From: Candidatus Fermentibacteraceae bacterium
GTDB taxonomy: Bacteria > Fermentibacterota > Fermentibacteria > Fermentibacterales > JCC-6
Reading direction: 5' to 3'
DNA: 18,073 bases
NCBI GenBank assembly: GCA_021162285.1
Contig: JAGGYZ010000223.1
Coordinates: 1-18,073 of the forward strand
In this document: one piece after another, positions 1-7,970 of the stretch
Layout: each line of letters opens with the position of its first letter
Position numbering within the stretch: position 1 is the first letter of the stretch
Position numbers and translations under genes: made by a program
The notes under the pieces: generated by a model
Database searches by the model: none
What the model saw: the letters and a program-made list of their open reading frames with translations, nothing else
Told to the model about the DNA's origin: nothing

Positions 1-1
1 G

Positions 2-1270
2 CTTCCGTCGGAGATAACAGGGTTTGATTTACTCCGTAACGATCACCGGTATGCTGACAGACCTGTGTTTTCCGTGGAGAACGGAGACCTGTACATAGCC
101 ACAGTCGGGATGGATACAGGTATCTCAAACGGGCAGTTAACTGTCAAACCGGAGAATTACTGCAGTGGTGACACTTTGATTACTGGAATCAGAGCCATGC
201 ACACAAGAGATGCCATAAGAAGCGTAATTGCTCCTTCAGATGGCGGTTACTACATACCTCAGTGCGAACTTTACAGTGATAAGGTAGATCAGTGGCGTTT
301 CCAGTGGTACCCTGAGGCGCAGCAGGTTGGCCTGTCTCTGGGGATTCAGCAGACATCGCGGGAAAATGCACTTTTTGCTGTGGTCCAGTCTTTCGGCAGG
401 CACGGGTTTGCTCTGCCCACCTACTGTATGTCACCGGATACAATGCTTTATCTGGTTTCAGTTCCGATAGTTGCAGGGGCCAGAGGGCTTGTTTTCTATG
501 CACTTGATATGTCTATGATGAGTGGTAACGGGGGAGATGACGGAGTGTCGAGAGCTCCCTTTGTTCTGCAGAACTGGGGTCCCAGCAGAGACACGCAGAA
601 TGTAGACATGGTGGGAATAGTACACGGTGCTGTAGCCTCCCTTACTGGAAACGGAGACAGTGATACAGATTACCTCAGCGCACTGGTGGATTCAACATGG
701 ACCGTTCTCGACCGGAATGAGGCATACAATCGCACTTCTGCAGACACTCTTCTTAACTTTATTGCCTTGAGGAATTCCACAAGCGACACAATTCTGGTTA
801 TTGCAGTAAATGAATCCACATCCGAAACTCCATTTGATCCGGGAATAGTTTTCAGTACTCTTCCCGTTGCTACGGAGATTGTCTCTTCCGAGGGTTTTGT
901 ACCAGCGCTTGTCAATCCTGCAGGAAGTTCCGGTATAGAACTGGACTACTCTGCCATGCCGGGAGTTGCAGCCAGTCTGGTTACACTGGCTACCGATGGT
1001 AGCGGGCAGCAGGGTTCAGGATGGGTGTTGAATTCCGGAACCAGCTCAGGCGGGATTACCAGTATTATGTTTTCTGTCCCTCCGAATGAAGTTGCAGAGC
1101 TAAGTATCTATGATCTTGCAGGAAGGCGAATTGCATCGCTGTGGCAGGGAACGGGCAACGGTTCACTTGTACACACCAGTCTGAGTAAAGGTGTGTACCC
1201 TGCCGGGCTCTACTTTGTTACCCTGACCGGGGACCACACGCTGCTTGCCGGGAAGTGTTTTTTATGGTAA
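2..1270 (+). CDS. Secreted protein with C-terminal sorting-type domain, 5'-partial; possible glycosidase-like fold
   Basis: The frame is open from base 2, so the gene begins left of the window; the GTG at 65 is only an internal codon. The last 423 codons are visible. The first half contains alternating strand/helix blocks and the segment AGARGLVFYALD (about nt 475-510), which resembles late strands of TIM-barrel glycoside hydrolases. This is followed by a beta-rich region with VIAVNES. I cannot assign a family or catalytic residues. From about nt 1060 to the end lies a compact beta-sandwich with the hallmarks of FlgD-Ig / type IX-like C-terminal tags: LSIYDLAGRRI, then PAGLYFVTL. This implies export and surface attachment or release. 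The end (KCFLW) is unusual, since such tags normally end in a basic or aliphatic stretch. The stop at 1268-1270 overlaps the start of the next gene, suggesting translational coupling. I am confident that it is a secreted tagged protein and unsure of its activity. Confidence 0.7.
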   Translation, partial: LPSEITGFDLLRNDHRYADRPVFSVENGDLYIATVGMDTGISNGQLTVKPENYCSGDTLITGIRAMHTRDAIRSVIAPSDGGYYIPQCELYSDKVDQWRFQWYPEAQQVGLSLGIQQTSRENALFAVVQSFGRHGFALPTYCMSPDTMLYLVSVPIVAGARGLVFYALDMSMMSGNGGDDGVSRAPFVLQNWGPSRDTQNVDMVGIVHGAVASLTGNGDSDTDYLSALVDSTWTVLDRNEAYNRTSADTLLNFIALRNSTSDTILVIAVNESTSETPFDPGIVFSTLPVATEIVSSEGFVPALVNPAGSSGIELDYSAMPGVAASLVTLATDGSGQQGSGWVLNSGTSSGGITSIMFSVPPNEVAELSIYDLAGRRIASLWQGTGNGSLVHTSLSKGVYPAGLYFVTLTGDHTLLAGKCFLW

Positions 1271-3777
1271 TCAACGGCGGCAGAGTGTCAACTCTGTCTA
1301 GTTTCGCCCTTGTGTCCGGTGTTGGAGTTCTTCTGGCACAGGTTGCATGGAACAGGCAGCTTCTTCTTGTTACAGGAGGAAGTGTAGACGCTACCGCAGT
1401 TGTTCTTACTGCATTCATGCTGGGTCTGGGCTTTGGAGGACGGTTTTTCGGTCGCAGGGCCGAGGCATCTCGAAACCCTGTCTCTGTTCTTCGGATCGCT
1501 GCAGGCGGTGCTGCCGCTGCTTCATTTCTTCCCGTTGTTCTGGCCCCTGCTGTCCGCAGTTTGTATCCGGTTATTTACAGTTCGGGTCTTCAGTTTTACG
1601 CCAGGTTCATTGTTGCTCTGCTGATGATTTTTCCAGCCACTTTTTTTGCCGGAGGCATAGTGCCTGCCATGGGCAGGCTGGTGGAAGGGCAGGGCGGAAC
1701 GATGAAGGTTTCCAGGCTTTACGGGTTGAACTCCCTGGGTTCGGCTCTGGGCGGATTCCTTGCCGGTTTTGTGCTTCTTGAAGCAGTGGGAATCAACATT
1801 ACACTTGTTGCAGGTGCTGTGCTGACAGTTGCCTCTATGATGATGATCAGGTATCCGCGATCAAAACCCGGAACAACTGCCGGGGCTGGCCCGGGGACAA
1901 GACCGGGTTCCTATTTTCTTCAGGTTTATGCAGTAAGCGGAATGCTTGCTCTTGCCTGGGAAATGGTGTGGAGCCGTCAGCTCACCTTTGTGCTTGGTAA
2001 CAGTACCTACGCCTTTTCTACAATGGGAATAATGGTACTGCTCGGAATAGGTATAGGCAGTATTGGCGGCAGACGGATGGCAGACACTGCCAGGAATCCT
2101 CTTGTTTCTTTCGGCTTTGTCCAGGTACTTCTCGGCCTGGCCAGTGTAATTCCTCTAACACTGCTGGGCAGCTTTCTTTCTCTTGCCGGTAAGTTGAGTT
2201 TTTTCAGTGGATGGGCAGGCAGCACTTCCGGAAGCATACTTGCAGCAATGGTTTACATGCTTCCATCTACGGTGCTTATGGGAGTAACATTTCCCCTTGT
2301 GGTCAAGGCTGCTGCCAGGGAACACAAACTCGGTGAAGATGTGGGAATTCTGTCAATGGCCAACTGTATCGGTGCAGCAGTGGGACCTCTGCTTGCCTCG
2401 CAAGTTCTTTTCAGATATCTGGGAGTAACACCGTCAGTTCTTGTTCTTGCCGTTCTGAACGCTTCTCTGGGATTGTCTGCATTCTGGAAGTCCCGCAAAC
2501 TGGTGTATTCTCTGGCAGCCCCTGCAGGTGTTGTCCTGTCAGTATTTCTTGTTCTGGGGGCCACTCCTCCGGGTTCCAGAACTTCAGGTGAATTCTCTCT
2601 GGAGTATTTCAAGGAAGGCCGAACGGCCACGGTGGCTGTTTTCGGAAGAGAGTGGGACAACCACAGAAGTTTAAGAATCAACGGTGTTGAAGAAGTCCCT
2701 GTAGATCAGGCTTCTCTGGAAGCCTTTTATCTTCTGGGGCATCTGCCATGGGGGTACAATCCTGTAGCGAAAACTGCCTTGGCAGTGGCAATGGGTGGTG
2801 GTATAACCAGCGGGGCAATTCTTACTCACCCCATAGATACACTGGTGTGTGCAGAGATCTGCCCTGAGGTCGTTCTTGCCTCTGCGGAGTTCCAGGAATA
2901 CAATGGAAGACCAGACCTGGATCCCAGGTTTGAACTTGTTGGAGACGATGGAAGAAACTTTCTTCTTGGCACACAAAACAGATACGACCTGATAGTCTGC
3001 GATGCTACCCATCCGGGTTCCAGCGAAAGCTGGCTGCTGTACACTGAGGAGTTCTATTCACTGGTTCTTTCAAGGCTGGAACCCGGAGGAGTGGCAGCGC
3101 AGTGGGTTCCGCTTCACCGGCTTCCTGTGGAAGAATTCGGCAGGATCATTGCAACATGGGGCAGAGTGTTTTCAGAGGTTGCCGTCCATTCGGCAGGAGG
3201 CAGACACGCCATCCTGATAGGTTCTGCGGAACCTCTTCAGCTGGACATCGAAGCGATGTTCAGAGACAGTCTGGCACAAGCACAGCTTGTGTCTACAGGT
3301 TTCAGGGAGAACGAAGTGCAGTTTCTTAATCCTCTCCTGTCTACCCGGGAGATCCAGTCTCTTGTGGAATCAGATGTAAATTCAAATACCGATGACCTTG
3401 CTCCCTGTCAGTTTCTCATAAGAAAGTGTTCCGGTGATCCTCAGTTAACCATAGGAGAAAACATGTCTCTTCTGCTCTCTCTGGACACAGACGGGGAAAC
3501 AGACCCTGTTTTCACCGGACAGGTTGTCTACTGGAATACCATGCTTCCACAGGCGGCAGAGCTTTTTCGGTCAGAACCTGTTCCTACAGCCATGGGAAGA
3601 CGGTGGCTTTCTGTTGCACTATCCTCCGGGGCTGAACTCTTGTATAATGAACACCGTTTCCCGGAAGCCCTTGGTCTGGCCGATATGGCCTGGCAGGCGG
3701 ATCCCGGCTGGGTAAGGAATTTAAACTTGGTTATTGAAATAAACAGAGCGCAATCACAGGCACAGGAGGAACTTTAA
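1264..3777 (+). CDS. Polytopic membrane protein with spermidine-synthase-like methyltransferase-fold domain
   Basis: The protein is 837 aa from ATG 1264; a GTG at 1255 would add three residues. I prefer the ATG because GGGAAG lies eight bases upstream. About thirteen hydrophobic segments fill residues 1-440, the layout of 'fused MFS/spermidine synthase' proteins. Residues about 450-690 are a Rossmann domain like spermidine synthase: glycine loop GGG at 511-513, acidic CAEICPE after the next strand, DDGRNF, and Asp580 in CDATHP. Classical enzymes have GGGDGG and D(S/T)xDP. Here the loop reads GGGITSG and the second Asp is His, so true aminopropyl transfer is doubtful. The last ~140 residues look helical and TPR-like (ALGLADMAWQADP). 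It overlaps the upstream stop by seven bases and ends in TAATG, sharing one base with fabD. The substrate is unknown and a location in the inner membrane is inferred. Confidence 0.82.
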   Translation: MVINGGRVSTLSSFALVSGVGVLLAQVAWNRQLLLVTGGSVDATAVVLTAFMLGLGFGGRFFGRRAEASRNPVSVLRIAAGGAAAASFLPVVLAPAVRSLYPVIYSSGLQFYARFIVALLMIFPATFFAGGIVPAMGRLVEGQGGTMKVSRLYGLNSLGSALGGFLAGFVLLEAVGINITLVAGAVLTVASMMMIRYPRSKPGTTAGAGPGTRPGSYFLQVYAVSGMLALAWEMVWSRQLTFVLGNSTYAFSTMGIMVLLGIGIGSIGGRRMADTARNPLVSFGFVQVLLGLASVIPLTLLGSFLSLAGKLSFFSGWAGSTSGSILAAMVYMLPSTVLMGVTFPLVVKAAAREHKLGEDVGILSMANCIGAAVGPLLASQVLFRYLGVTPSVLVLAVLNASLGLSAFWKSRKLVYSLAAPAGVVLSVFLVLGATPPGSRTSGEFSLEYFKEGRTATVAVFGREWDNHRSLRINGVEEVPVDQASLEAFYLLGHLPWGYNPVAKTALAVAMGGGITSGAILTHPIDTLVCAEICPEVVLASAEFQEYNGRPDLDPRFELVGDDGRNFLLGTQNRYDLIVCDATHPGSSESWLLYTEEFYSLVLSRLEPGGVAAQWVPLHRLPVEEFGRIIATWGRVFSEVAVHSAGGRHAILIGSAEPLQLDIEAMFRDSLAQAQLVSTGFRENEVQFLNPLLSTREIQSLVESDVNSNTDDLAPCQFLIRKCSGDPQLTIGENMSLLLSLDTDGETDPVFTGQVVYWNTMLPQAAELFRSEPVPTAMGRRWLSVALSSGAELLYNEHRFPEALGLADMAWQADPGWVRNLNLVIEINRAQSQAQEEL

Positions 3778-4706
3778 TGGGAAGAATTGCTTTTCTGTTC
3801 CCGGGACAGGCATCACAGGCTGTCGGTATGCAGGCTCATCTCGAAGACTACCCCGAAGCTGTAGAATTTCTGGGCAAAGCCTACGAATTCAGCGGTTTGC
3901 GCGATCTGATGAGCACTGTAAGCCAGGGACCTGCAGAAAAACTTACACAGACTAACTATGCCCAGCCGGCAATTACAATGGTGAGCATTGCAACACTGAG
4001 GATTCTTCAGGTGGCAGGAATACAGCCGGAAGGAACTGCAGGCCACAGTCTGGGAGAGTATTCCGCTCTTGTTGCTGCAGGTATTCTTATGCCTGAGACG
4101 GCGGTGAGCCTCACAAGAATTCGAGGCGAGCTTATGCAGAAGTGTGCAGACATGTATCCAGGTGGAATGCAGGCAATTCTCGGTATGGATCTTGACAAGG
4201 TTTCTGCCATCGTTGAGAAGGCCAGCTCAAAAGGACCCGTCGGGGTTGCAAACATGAACTCCACCGGCCAGGTTGTTATCTCCGGCGCGAAAGCTCCTCT
4301 GGAATATGCAGGTAAACTGTGTGCTGACCAGGGTGCAAGAAGGGTTATTCCCCTTAAAGTTTCCGGTGCATGGCACAGCCCTCTAATGGAAGATGCTGCC
4401 CGGGGGCTTGAAGGTCCTGTCAGGGAAGCGGCTTTTTTCGATCCCGGTATTCCGGTGGTTGCTAATGTTACAGCCAACTACATTACAGGAGTGGAGGAGA
4501 GCAGAGAGCTTCTTATCAGACAGGTAACATCCCCTGTTCTCTGGGCTGATTCCATGAAGCTTATGATTGAAAACGGATTTAACACCTTTGTGGAGGTCGG
4601 TCCGGGAAGAGTTCTTCAGGGGCTTCTTGCCAGAAACCGTGATGTAAAAGTTTACGGTACTCACGATGCAGACGCATTGAAGAAAACACTGGACGAGCTC
4701 AGCTAG
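3777..4706 (+). CDS. fabD: Malonyl-CoA:ACP transacylase (FabD)
   Basis: FabD moves the malonyl group from CoA to acyl carrier protein, the entry step of fatty acid elongation, in the cytoplasm. The 309-aa length is standard. Visible family residues are the N-terminal FPGQ (Gln11), the nucleophile elbow GHSLGE with Ser91, Arg116 in LTRIRGE, the catalytic His200 in AWHSPLM, and the late FVEVGPG loop. These match E. coli Gln11/Ser92/Arg117/His201 to within one residue. The start is firm: AGGAGG at 3764-3769 lies seven bases before ATG 3777, which overlaps the previous stop as TAATG. It is not beside fabH, fabG or acpP as in classical fab clusters. It is the last gene of a run with a membrane protein and a secreted protein, so its expression probably follows theirs. 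No key residue is missing. Confidence 0.96.
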   Translation: MGRIAFLFPGQASQAVGMQAHLEDYPEAVEFLGKAYEFSGLRDLMSTVSQGPAEKLTQTNYAQPAITMVSIATLRILQVAGIQPEGTAGHSLGEYSALVAAGILMPETAVSLTRIRGELMQKCADMYPGGMQAILGMDLDKVSAIVEKASSKGPVGVANMNSTGQVVISGAKAPLEYAGKLCADQGARRVIPLKVSGAWHSPLMEDAARGLEGPVREAAFFDPGIPVVANVTANYITGVEESRELLIRQVTSPVLWADSMKLMIENGFNTFVEVGPGRVLQGLLARNRDVKVYGTHDADALKKTLDELS

Positions 4707-4800
4707 GAGCGTGTCTGACAATAAGCGCTGTGCAGTTACGCCACAGGATCGAGTCAGAATTCGTGCGGATTTGAAGATAATGGCAACGCTATTTGATGAT

Positions 4801-4814
4801 AATACGCGCGTATT
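4801..4814. promoter_or_regulatory. 14-bp perfect palindrome over a possible -10 box
   Basis: AATACGCGCGTATT reads the same on both strands. It overlaps a TGATAAT element (4797-4803) that could be an extended -10 for the DUF1456 gene starting at 4889. A -35-like TTGAAG at 4771-4776 is 21 bases away, which is too far for a strong sigma-70 promoter. The position fits an operator, but no regulator is identified. It is seen in sequence and its function is inferred. Confidence 0.35.
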
Positions 4815-4888
4815 GTGGCCGATTATGTGATTGTAAATGCCAGTGTACTATTCTCGGACAGGCTCCTGGCAGGAAAGCGAGAGTACTA

Positions 4889-5359
4889 TTGCTAAGTAAC
4901 GATATTCTCCGTCGGGTAAGGTATGCCCTTGACCTCAGCGATTCAAAAATGGTCGAGATATTCGGCATATCTGGAGAGCCGGTTACCAGGAGTCAGGTTT
5001 CCAGCTGGCTTGCCAGGGAAGATGAACCTGGTTTTGCCGTTTGCCGTGATTCCAGCTTTGTCTCGTTTCTCGATGGTTTGATCACAGACAGACGGGGTGA
5101 GGGTGGCAACCATCCTCCCGAGCCGATAAAACACCTTACCAACAACATGGTGTTTAAGAAACTGAGAATTGCATTAAATCTTAAGACCGGGGATATCCTT
5201 CAGATGATGGAACTTGCCGGTTACACCCTGGGCAAGCATGAACTGAGTTCTTTTTTTCGGAGATCCGGCCACAAACACTACAGGGAATGTACCGATCAAA
5301 CTCTTCGCAAGTTTCTGAAGGGTATGCAGATCAAGTTCAGACCATCGATGGAGAATTGA
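4889..5359 (+). CDS. DUF1456 family protein (YehS-like)
   Basis: The protein is 156 aa when started at TTG 4889. It is a tandem of two related helical repeats, residues about 4-66 (NDILRRVRYALDL ... FLDGLI) and 86-148 (NNMVFKKLRIALNL ... FLKGMQI), with the family signature GHKHYREC in the second. E. coli YehS has the same two-repeat form and a similar length; its molecular role is not established. An upstream in-frame TTG 4793 or ATG 4796 would add a 32-residue Cys-rich extension absent from the family. I chose 4889 because the family begins right at 'xNNDILRRLRYALD' and GAGAG lies five bases before it. It lies 182 bases after fabD, probably with its own promoter, and 50 bases before the pseudouridine synthase, so those two may be co-transcribed. 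Confidence 0.85.
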   Translation: MLSNDILRRVRYALDLSDSKMVEIFGISGEPVTRSQVSSWLAREDEPGFAVCRDSSFVSFLDGLITDRRGEGGNHPPEPIKHLTNNMVFKKLRIALNLKTGDILQMMELAGYTLGKHELSSFFRRSGHKHYRECTDQTLRKFLKGMQIKFRPSMEN

Positions 5360-5409
5360 GCTGTGACTGTGGTCAACAGCAGCACAGATACTTGTGCAGA
5401 GGTGTGTGA

Positions 5410-6129
5410 ATGACTGGAAACAAAACTGTTCTCAAGGTTCCATCCAGAAGGCACTGGCCTCTCGGTCTGTCTATTCTCCATGAGGATCGGGATATTCTGG
5501 TTGTGAACAAGGTCAGCGGTCTGTTGACCATGGGAACTGAAAGAGTTAAAGAAAACACTGCTTACTATCGGCTTCGGGAATACGTTCGAAAGGGTAACCG
5601 CAAATCACGGAATCGGATATACATCGTTCACCGTCTGGACAGGGATACTTCCGGCATAATTGTTTTTGCCAAAACACCTGATGCTAAACACTATCTTCAG
5701 AACAAGTGGCATGATTTCAGCAAAGTTTACTACGCCGTTGTTCACGGTTCCATGAGTGTGAAAGAAGGGGTGATTACTTCATATCTTGAAGAAGGCACTA
5801 ACTTCAAAATGCACTCAACAGACGATGATAGAAAGGGAAAACTTGCCAGGACTGGTTACAAAGTATTGAAGGAAAACGAGACGTACAGTTTTCTCAAAAT
5901 TGCCCTGCTCACCGGTAGAAAAAACCAGATCAGAGTTCACTTTGCAGACAAAGGTAATCCGGTTGTGGCAGATAAATTGTACGGAGTTAAAGAGAAAGGG
6001 AAGCTTGCCCTGCATGCGGCAGAGCTAACGATTTCACACCCTTTTTCAAAGGCGAAAATTACTTTCAAAGCAGAGCTACCCTCGTATTTCAGTAGCTTGA
6101 TAAGTGTGGATGTTTCCCGGTTTAACTGA
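5410..6129 (+). CDS. RluA-family RNA pseudouridine synthase
   Basis: Enzymes of this family isomerise uridine to pseudouridine in rRNA or tRNA. The 239-aa protein has the RluA motif HRLDRDTSG at residues 74-82, with catalytic Asp77. It also has the preceding motif ILHEDRDILVVNKVSGLL, the KVYYAVVHG strand, and GRKNQIRVHFADKGNPV with the conserved Arg near the active site. There is no N-terminal S4 domain, as in the short RluA/TruC-like branch. The target nucleotide cannot be read from sequence. AGAGG at 5398-5402 lies seven bases before the ATG, supporting this start. It stands between a DUF1456 gene and an RNA helicase gene, an RNA-related neighbourhood. No clear terminator follows. Confidence 0.93.
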   Translation: MTGNKTVLKVPSRRHWPLGLSILHEDRDILVVNKVSGLLTMGTERVKENTAYYRLREYVRKGNRKSRNRIYIVHRLDRDTSGIIVFAKTPDAKHYLQNKWHDFSKVYYAVVHGSMSVKEGVITSYLEEGTNFKMHSTDDDRKGKLARTGYKVLKENETYSFLKIALLTGRKNQIRVHFADKGNPVVADKLYGVKEKGKLALHAAELTISHPFSKAKITFKAELPSYFSSLISVDVSRFN

Positions 6130-6441
6130 CATTCATAATGTCTGTATTCATTACTTATTTTACTGTTCAGCACGCTTTGTACCGGGCGCACCAATAGCGT
6201 TCTTGAATAGCCGGGCTTTGTTTATATTTTAAATTGTGCTATATTGCTACCGAGAGGTTTTTCTCTCGCGACGGTTTCGCTGACATGTGGTGATACCGTC
6301 CCAGGTATTGCCGGTTGGTATTTACCGCGCATCCCAGGTTTTTACTTTGTATGGATGCACAACTACCGCAACAGTTGCGGTCCTTTCTTTTCCACGCGTC
6401 CGGCGGGTAGAGATTTGTATTAACCCCGGACCAGGAAAAAA
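6130..6441 (+). promoter_or_regulatory. Promoter and long structured leader of the helicase gene
   Basis: This 312-base gap holds no credible gene. A sigma-70-like promoter is visible: TTGTTT 6218-6223, a 16-base spacer, and TATATT 6240-6245. Transcription would start near 6252 and give a leader of about 190 nt. The leader has a perfect 6-bp hairpin at its very 5' end (CGAGAG/CTCTCG, 6251-6268), a small ATACC/GGTAT hairpin (6293-6308), two copies of TCCCAGGT (6299, 6332), and a second perfect hairpin CCGCAA/TTGCGG (6366-6380) followed by a T-rich stretch. Long regulatory leaders are known for cold-inducible RNA helicase mRNAs; a control role here is inferred. Confidence 0.5.
6366..6390 (+). 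terminator. Attenuator-like hairpin plus T-rich tract in the helicase leader
   Basis: The stem CCGCAA-CAG-TTGCGG (6366-6380) is perfect with a 3-nt loop and is followed by TCCTTTCTTTT. It lies about 60 bases before the helicase start and after the predicted promoter. If it terminates at all it would do so inside the leader, as an attenuator. The stem is short and the T-run is interrupted, so activity is uncertain. Confidence 0.3.
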
Positions 6442-7872
6442 ATGAGAAATTATAAAGCAGACGCGTCTCGCAGACGCAATGGTCATTCCGCACCGAAACA
6501 GCAGCCCAGAATGCACCCCAAACCACTGGAAAAACCTCTTGAAGGTGTTTTCGGTACACTGATTCCTGCTGTTCAGCAGGCAATAGCCGTTGAAGGTTAT
6601 GTAACACCTACACCGATTCAGGAACAGAGCATTCCCCATCTACTGGAAGGCCGCGACCTTATGGGAACAGCCCAGACAGGCACAGGCAAAACTGCTGCCT
6701 TCACCTTACCTCTGTTGCAGCGTCTTTCCGCACACAGTCGCAGACCAGGAAGGGGAACTCCCAGGGCTCTTATTCTTGCTCCCACCCGTGAGCTTGCCGC
6801 ACAGATAGGTGACAGCGTTATGACCTACGGAAAGTATCTGCATCTTACCCACTCCGTGATATTCGGCGGGGTAAAGCAGTACAGCCAGGTAAAGGTGCTT
6901 AACCGCGGTGTTGACATTCTTGTTGCCACTCCAGGCAGGTTGCTTGATCTTATGCAGCAGGGCTTTGTTCACCTGGATGAGGTGGAAGTTTTCATTCTTG
7001 ATGAGGTCGACAGGATGCTTGATATGGGTTTTATCCATGACATAAAAAAAGTGCTGGCAGAAATTCCCAGTACCCGCCAGACTCTCTTCTTCTCTGCAAC
7101 AATGGCTGAGAAAATGGAATTACTGGCCAGAACAATGGTTACAAATCCTGTAAGGGTAATAATTGAACCTGAGAAACCCACATTAGACAGTATTGATCAA
7201 AAGGTGCTTTTTGTTGAAAAAAGCAACAAGGATGCCCTTCTGGCCTTGCTTCTCAGTGACAAGAGCGTTAAGAAAGCCATTGTATTTACCCAGATGAAGC
7301 ACACTGCCAACAAGGTGGTTAAGAAGCTTACTGCAAATGGAATACACGGTACAGCTATTCACGGTAATAAGAGTCAGGCGATGAGAACAAGAGCTCTTGA
7401 TGGTTTTAAAAAGGGGCGCTACAGGGTGCTTGTTGCCACAGATGTTGCAGCAAGAGGACTGGATGTAGATGATATAACGCATGTTTTCAACTACGATCTT
7501 CCAGTGGAGTCAGAAACTTATGTACACCGTATCGGGCGCACAGCCAGAGCCGGTGCCCGTGGAGATGCAGTTTCTTTCTGCAGCCCGGAAGACAGATCTT
7601 ATCTCAGAGAGATCGAGCGGCTTCTCGGCAAACAGGTACCTGCAGATATGCACCATAAGTATCACAGCGACGAGGCTTTCAAGTCGGCTAAACCGGCACC
7701 GAAAAACTTTGGCAGAAGAAGCAATCCATCCGGTAGTGCTTCCTTCGGCGATTCCCGCAGGAAAAGCGGTAGAAGAAGTGGTGGATACCGCGGCAGCTCA
7801 GAGCAGAGCAGACACTCCTCGCGCAGAAGCCAAAACCGGTCAGTCGGCAGAAGAGCCCCGAACGGAAACTAG
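6442..7872 (+). CDS. rhlE: RhlE-type DEAD-box ATP-dependent RNA helicase
   Basis: The protein is 476 aa. It unwinds RNA duplexes using ATP, with roles in ribosome assembly or mRNA turnover in this family. All core motifs are present: Q motif TPIQEQ, motif I AQTGTGKT (77-84), PTRELA, TPGRL, motif II DEVD (187-190), SAT (218-220), ARGLDV and HRIGRTARAG (362-371). Motif II has Val instead of the usual Ala; Walker B acidic residues are kept, so ATPase activity is expected. After about residue 410 comes a basic, Arg/Ser/Gly-rich disordered tail, typical of RhlE proteins and likely to bind RNA nonspecifically. AGGA lies five bases before the ATG. The gene has its own promoter and long leader and faces a convergent gene pair. 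RhlE is the best subgroup by N-terminal pattern and tail, but the exact subgroup is not proven. Confidence 0.94.
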   Translation: MRNYKADASRRRNGHSAPKQQPRMHPKPLEKPLEGVFGTLIPAVQQAIAVEGYVTPTPIQEQSIPHLLEGRDLMGTAQTGTGKTAAFTLPLLQRLSAHSRRPGRGTPRALILAPTRELAAQIGDSVMTYGKYLHLTHSVIFGGVKQYSQVKVLNRGVDILVATPGRLLDLMQQGFVHLDEVEVFILDEVDRMLDMGFIHDIKKVLAEIPSTRQTLFFSATMAEKMELLARTMVTNPVRVIIEPEKPTLDSIDQKVLFVEKSNKDALLALLLSDKSVKKAIVFTQMKHTANKVVKKLTANGIHGTAIHGNKSQAMRTRALDGFKKGRYRVLVATDVAARGLDVDDITHVFNYDLPVESETYVHRIGRTARAGARGDAVSFCSPEDRSYLREIERLLGKQVPADMHHKYHSDEAFKSAKPAPKNFGRRSNPSGSASFGDSRRKSGRRSGGYRGSSEQSRHSSRRSQNRSVGRRAPNGN

Positions 7873-7875
7873 CGG

Positions 7876-7920
7876 TAGCATGTAGAGCAATGCTATTTAA
7901 CGATTATCAGCGTGCTCTAC
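7876..7920. repeat. Interlocking inverted repeats between convergent genes
   Basis: GTAGAGCA (7882-7889) pairs perfectly with TGCTCTAC (7913-7920). TAGCA (7876-7880) pairs with TGCTA (7891-7895). The second stem encloses the left arm of the first, so the two stems are either exclusive or form a pseudoknot. They lie just after the helicase stop and within the gap to the convergent zinc-finger gene. No U-run follows on either strand, so this is at best a weak or factor-dependent terminator. Confidence 0.35.
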
Positions 7921-7970
7921 GGCCGTTCGTGTGGTGACTGATGCCTGTGTTGTATTTTCGGTAAGACTTC

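Noticed and set aside
1347..1781. Plus-strand open frame of 144 codons rich in Cys/Arg
   Set aside because: It is an alternate frame within the membrane domain of the 1264-3777 gene.
2253..2681. Minus-strand open frame of 142 codons
   Set aside because: It is fully antisense to the spermidine-synthase-like gene, with low-complexity Arg/Thr/Pro composition typical of a shadow frame.
4007..4477. Minus-strand open frame of 156 codons
   Set aside because: It is antisense to fabD, whose catalytic residues are all present; no family resemblance.
4793..4888. N-terminal extension of the DUF1456 protein from TTG 4793 or ATG 4796
   Set aside because: The family starts at the NDILRR segment, and the extension would overlap the putative -10 box and palindrome.
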